NCBI GenBank assembly: GCA_900546685.1
Contig: UREB01000066.1
Coordinates: 1-8,358 of the forward strand
Origin: an uncultured Eubacteriales bacterium
Lineage (GTDB): Bacteria; Bacillota; Clostridia; Christensenellales; QAND01
Direction of reading: 5' to 3'
Length of the DNA: 8,358 nt
Numbering within the stretch: the stretch's first letter is position 1; each line of letters starts with the position of its first letter. Position numbers and translations under genes: made by a program. Positions 7,594 through 8,358 of this stretch are shown here, one piece after another. The notes under the pieces are model-generated. The model was not told the origin of the DNA, did no database searches, and saw only the letters and a list, made by a program, of their open reading frames with translations.

Positions 7594-7633
7594 GAAATAG
7601 CACCGCTATTTCCTTATGTTCGGCATGATGCCG
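7594..7633 (+). promoter_or_regulatory. Structured 5' leader of the aminotransferase gene
   Basis: GAAATAGC (7594-7601) pairs perfectly with GCTATTTC (7605-7612) around the loop ACC, right at the expected 5' end of the mRNA. Beyond it lies the palindrome CGGCATGATGCCG (7621-7633), which as RNA would make a five-pair hairpin with a three-base loop and as DNA could be an operator. No known riboswitch was recognised. A 5' stem that protects the transcript is the simplest reading. Confidence 0.45.
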
Positions 7634-7676
7634 GGCGGAGGAGAAAACCATATCAATTCGCCAAGGAGGCATTGCA

Positions 7677-8358
7677 ATGTATCTGGTTTCCAAACGAGCG
7701 GCCCAAGTGGCTGGTTCGCTGACGTTGGCCATCGACGGCAAAGCAAAGACCATGAAACAGCAGGGCATAGACGTCGTAAGCTTTGGGGCGGGAGAACCTG
7801 ATTTTGACACCCCTCTGCCAATCCGCCAGGCGGCTGTACGCGCTATGGAGCAGGGACAGACTCGATATACGCCGGCGCGGGGTACGCTAGCGCTGCGCCA
7901 AGCCATTTGTGAAAAGCTGGAGCGCAGGAACCATCTTTCCTATACGCCGGAAGAGATTGTGGTAACCAACGGCGCAAAGCAGGCGTTACACGATGCGTTT
8001 TGTACTGTTTTGGAGGAGGATGACGAGGTCATTCTCATGACCCCGTGCTGGGTAAGCTATACTGAGCTGATCCGCATGGCAGGCGGTGTACCGGTACTGG
8101 TGGAACGTAGGCAGGAAGATGGCTTCGCGCTGGATATAGAAGCGCTGGAATTGGCAGTAACGGAAAAAACAAGGGCAATTTTGGTCAATTCGCCGGACAA
8201 TCCATGCGGTGGCGTGTTTGCAAGAGAGGAACTGGAAGCGCTGGCGGATCTTGCTATTCGGCATGATCTTATCGTTATTAGCGATGAAATCTATGAGGAG
8301 TTTATCTATGAGGGGGAAAAGCCGCCCTCCATCGCGGCAGTGCGTCCTGAGATGAAAG
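7677..8358 (+). CDS. Class I aminotransferase, aspartate-type (3' truncated)
   Basis: This is a PLP-dependent class I/II aminotransferase of the subgroup called aspartate aminotransferase (AspC/AspB-like) in Bacillota. The first 227 codons are present and run off the end without a stop; about 170 residues are missing, including the PLP-binding lysine. Visible: SFGAGEPDFDTP (35-46), RYTPARGTLALRQA (63-76), TNGAKQAL (97-104, phosphate contact), PCWVSY with Trp125 that stacks on PLP, NSPDNPCGG (171-179) with the conserved Asn175, and ISDEIYEEF (201-209) with Asp203 and Tyr206. The usual NPTG is NPCG here. The start at ATG 7677 is placed by AAGGAGG (7663-7669), seven bases before it. It is divergent from degV and has its own promoter. 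True substrates could be aspartate, aromatic or other amino acids. Confidence 0.95.
   Translation, partial: MYLVSKRAAQVAGSLTLAIDGKAKTMKQQGIDVVSFGAGEPDFDTPLPIRQAAVRAMEQGQTRYTPARGTLALRQAICEKLERRNHLSYTPEEIVVTNGAKQALHDAFCTVLEEDDEVILMTPCWVSYTELIRMAGGVPVLVERRQEDGFALDIEALELAVTEKTRAILVNSPDNPCGGVFAREELEALADLAIRHDLIVISDEIYEEFIYEGEKPPSIAAVRPEMK

Noticed and set aside
7472..7906. N-terminal extension of the DegV gene to 7906
   Set aside because: It is antisense to the aminotransferase and to the divergent promoters, and DegV homology starts at the ATG at 7471.

Overview
The window looks like chromosomal DNA from a Clostridia-type Bacillota bacterium of moderate GC content, probably one short-read contig. 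Three things support this: the conserved dusB-greA-lysS gene order, strong GGAGG-type ribosome sites, and a lysyl-tRNA synthetase carrying a C-terminal tRNA-binding OB domain. No genus can be named from the sequence. The first 32 bases are Illumina adapter, so the left edge is a library or assembly artefact and the biology starts at base 33.

Layout: (33-457) C-terminal ATPase end of a two-component sensor kinase. (541-1158) A membrane-anchored protein of unknown function with a TTG start. (1165-2124) dusB, tRNA dihydrouridine synthase. (2162-2237) A strong sigma-A promoter followed at once by a terminator-like hairpin and T tract. (2267-2740) greA, followed 5 bases later by (2746-4686) lysS with its extra C-terminal domain. 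(4800-4831) A terminator. (4870-6466) An AT-richer block holding an AraC-type regulator with a frame break near its 5' end, a GlcG/HbpS (DUF336) protein, and a translationally coupled small cysteine-rich protein. (6559-6600) A perfect bidirectional terminator. (6602-7471, minus) A DegV/FakB-type fatty-acid-binding protein. (7472-7676) A divergent control region. (7677-end) The first 227 codons of a class I aminotransferase.

The dusB-greA-lysS block is an information-processing set: tRNA modification, rescue of backtracked RNA polymerase, and tRNA-Lys charging. The AraC/HbpS/Cys-rich block between lysS and degV looks like accessory cargo, perhaps for redox, metal or small-molecule sensing, but its function cannot be read from the sequence.

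The points most worth checking are the greA leader attenuator (layout like the GraL leader RNA of E. coli greA), the LysRS fusion and the composition change at its joint, the frame break in the araC-type gene, and the HbpS-like plus Cys-rich pair. No CRISPR array, insertion sequence, rRNA or tRNA gene was seen.
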